Source: Bacteroidota bacterium (GTDB lineage Bacteria > Bacteroidota > Bacteroidia > Bacteroidales > UBA10428). Taken from it: 5,219 nt of DNA. Positions 4,416-5,219 of the stretch are shown here, piece after piece. The position numbers and the translations under genes were made by a program. The notes below the pieces were generated by a model that searched no databases, was not told the origin of the DNA, and worked only from the letters and a program-made list of their open reading frames with translations. The stretch covers positions 1 through 5,219 of the forward strand of contig JAJUGM010000258.1 of the NCBI GenBank assembly GCA_029268165.1. The letters are read 5' to 3'. Every line of letters begins with the position of its first letter. The stretch's first letter is position 1.

Positions 4416-4853
4416 ATGAAAGTATTGATTCTTTGCACAGGCAACAGTTGCCGCAGCCAGATGGCACATGGTTTTCTTCAGTCGTTTGATAATAACCTGT
4501 TTGTACGGTCGGCCGGTACTGAGCCTTCTGCTCAGGTTAATCCTGTTGCGGTTAAAGTAATGGCCGAAGCAGGTATTGATATTAGTAAACATATTCCCAA
4601 ACGGGTTGATGAATACCTGAATGATGAATGGGACTATGTTATAACCGTGTGTGATCAGGCTAACGAAACATGTCCGGTTTTTAACGGAAAGGTAAAGCAA
4701 AGATTGCATATGGGTTTTGAAGATCCATCCAAGGTTAGTGGAACAGAGGAATATATTTTGAGCGAATTCCGCAGAGTAAGAGATGAGATTAAGGAAAGGT
4801 TTAGGGAGTTTTATAAATTTCTTAAAAAATATACTAATGAATTAATACATTAA
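4416..4853 (+). CDS. arsC: Arsenate reductase, thioredoxin-coupled (LMW-PTP fold)
   Basis: A 145-aa cytosolic enzyme reducing arsenate to arsenite, of the low-molecular-weight phosphatase-like family typified by plasmid pI258 ArsC. The P-loop CTGNSCRS (C7 to S14) contains the nucleophile C7 and R13. The resolving pair is C79 and C86 in VCDQANETCP, with the same spacing as C82 and C89 of pI258 ArsC. The general-acid motif is DP at 103-104 in GFEDPSK. All three catalytic cysteines are present, so thioredoxin recycling is expected and the ArsE-like protein is a possible donor. An in-frame ATG at 4398 would add six residues; I prefer 4416 because it starts at the conserved first strand MKVLILCTGNSC. 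It lies 56 nt after arsR2 (38 nt using 4398) with no operator between, so it shares the arsR2 promoter. Confidence 0.93.
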   Translation: MKVLILCTGNSCRSQMAHGFLQSFDNNLFVRSAGTEPSAQVNPVAVKVMAEAGIDISKHIPKRVDEYLNDEWDYVITVCDQANETCPVFNGKVKQRLHMGFEDPSKVSGTEEYILSEFRRVRDEIKERFREFYKFLKKYTNELIH

Positions 4854-4858
4854 ATGTT

Positions 4859-5219
4859 ATGAACAAACAACAAAAAGCAATCAGTTATTTCCAGAGTGGT
4901 TTTAACTGTTCACAATCTGTTCTTACAGTTTTTGGTACTGATTATGGTTTATCTGAGAATGATTGCCTTAAAGTGGCCTGTGCATTTGGTGGTGGCATGG
5001 GCCGTCAGCAGGAAGTTTGTGGTGCTGTGACCGGTGCACTTATGGCTCTTGGCCTCAAATATGGCAAAGCATTACACGACGATGAAAGCAAAAAAGCTGA
5101 AACCTATAAAAAAGTGGTCGAATTCTTCGAAAAATTTAGAGAAATAAATGGCACTGTTTCCTGTAAAGCACTTCTTCAGGGCCTTGATATGAGAAATCCC
5201 AATGATTTTGCGCGCATCA
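4859..5219 (+). CDS. C_GCAxxG_C_C family (putative redox-active) protein, 3' end outside the window
   Basis: The frame opens at ATG 4859, five bases after the arsC stop, and runs to the window edge without a stop (120 codons visible). The protein has GFNCSQSVL (C17), C36, C41 just before AFGGGMGR, and CGAVTGALMALGLKYG (C54), then C101 in VSCKALL. This is the spaced-Cys signature of the C_GCAxxG_C_C family, small proteins thought to be redox-active or metal-binding, often near reductases in anaerobes. Members are usually around 130-150 aa, so only the extreme C-terminus should be missing. The tight spacing implies translation together with arsC. A role in thiol or metalloid handling is inferred from the neighbour; no activity is established by the sequence. 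Confidence 0.88.
   Translation, partial: MNKQQKAISYFQSGFNCSQSVLTVFGTDYGLSENDCLKVACAFGGGMGRQQEVCGAVTGALMALGLKYGKALHDDESKKAETYKKVVEFFEKFREINGTVSCKALLQGLDMRNPNDFARI

Overview
The window looks like a Bacteroidota chromosome segment. Genes are separated by AT-rich spacers, start codons have little or no Shine-Dalgarno sequence in front of them, and the promoters that can be proposed fit the Bacteroidota pattern TTG-N19/20-TAnnTTTG. The protein set (small thioredoxin, CxxC lipoprotein, CcdA-like permease, DUF318-type permease, LMW-PTP arsenate reductase, C_GCAxxG_C_C protein) fits an anaerobic or microaerophilic member. The lineage is an inference from sequence style and was not tested by comparison.

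Positions 1-324 hold a tRNA locus read on the minus strand. An apparently intact tRNA-Pro(GGG) at 134-207 sits between two kinds of decayed relatives. On its 3' side, two tandem 63-bp units (1-126) carry the tRNA 3' end with five bases of the T arm replaced by an 18-nt palindrome. On its 5' side, a tRNA-Pro remnant (238-324) has its anticodon arm and part of its D loop replaced by two other palindromes. Positions 325-583 are AT-rich and noncoding, and contain the likely promoter of the first regulator.

Positions 584-4859 and onward form an arsenic-resistance island, all on the plus strand. Block 1 is arsR1, then arsE-arsF-arsG (small cytosolic thioredoxin, CxxC lipoprotein, CcdA-like membrane protein), then a PF03773-type permease and a previously uncalled 42-codon Cys-containing ORF. 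Block 2 is a second regulator, arsR2, then a thioredoxin-type arsenate reductase (arsC), then a C_GCAxxG_C_C family redox protein that runs off the window end.

Regulation can be read from the DNA. Two near-identical operators of the form GTTCGT-N6-ACGAA(C/T) lie before arsE and before the permease. Two operators of the form TGACGT-N6-(A/T)CGTCA lie before arsR2. Both classes share the core CGT-N6-(A/T)CG and differ in the outer three bases. Their likely readers, ArsR1 and ArsR2, align without gaps through the winged helix but differ in the recognition helix. The simplest model is two insulated switches: ArsR1 controls an organoarsenical reduction and export module (arsEFG plus permease), and ArsR2 controls itself and the arsenate-reduction module. 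No ArsB or Acr3 arsenite pump is visible in the window; the PF03773 permease or a gene further downstream would have to export arsenite.
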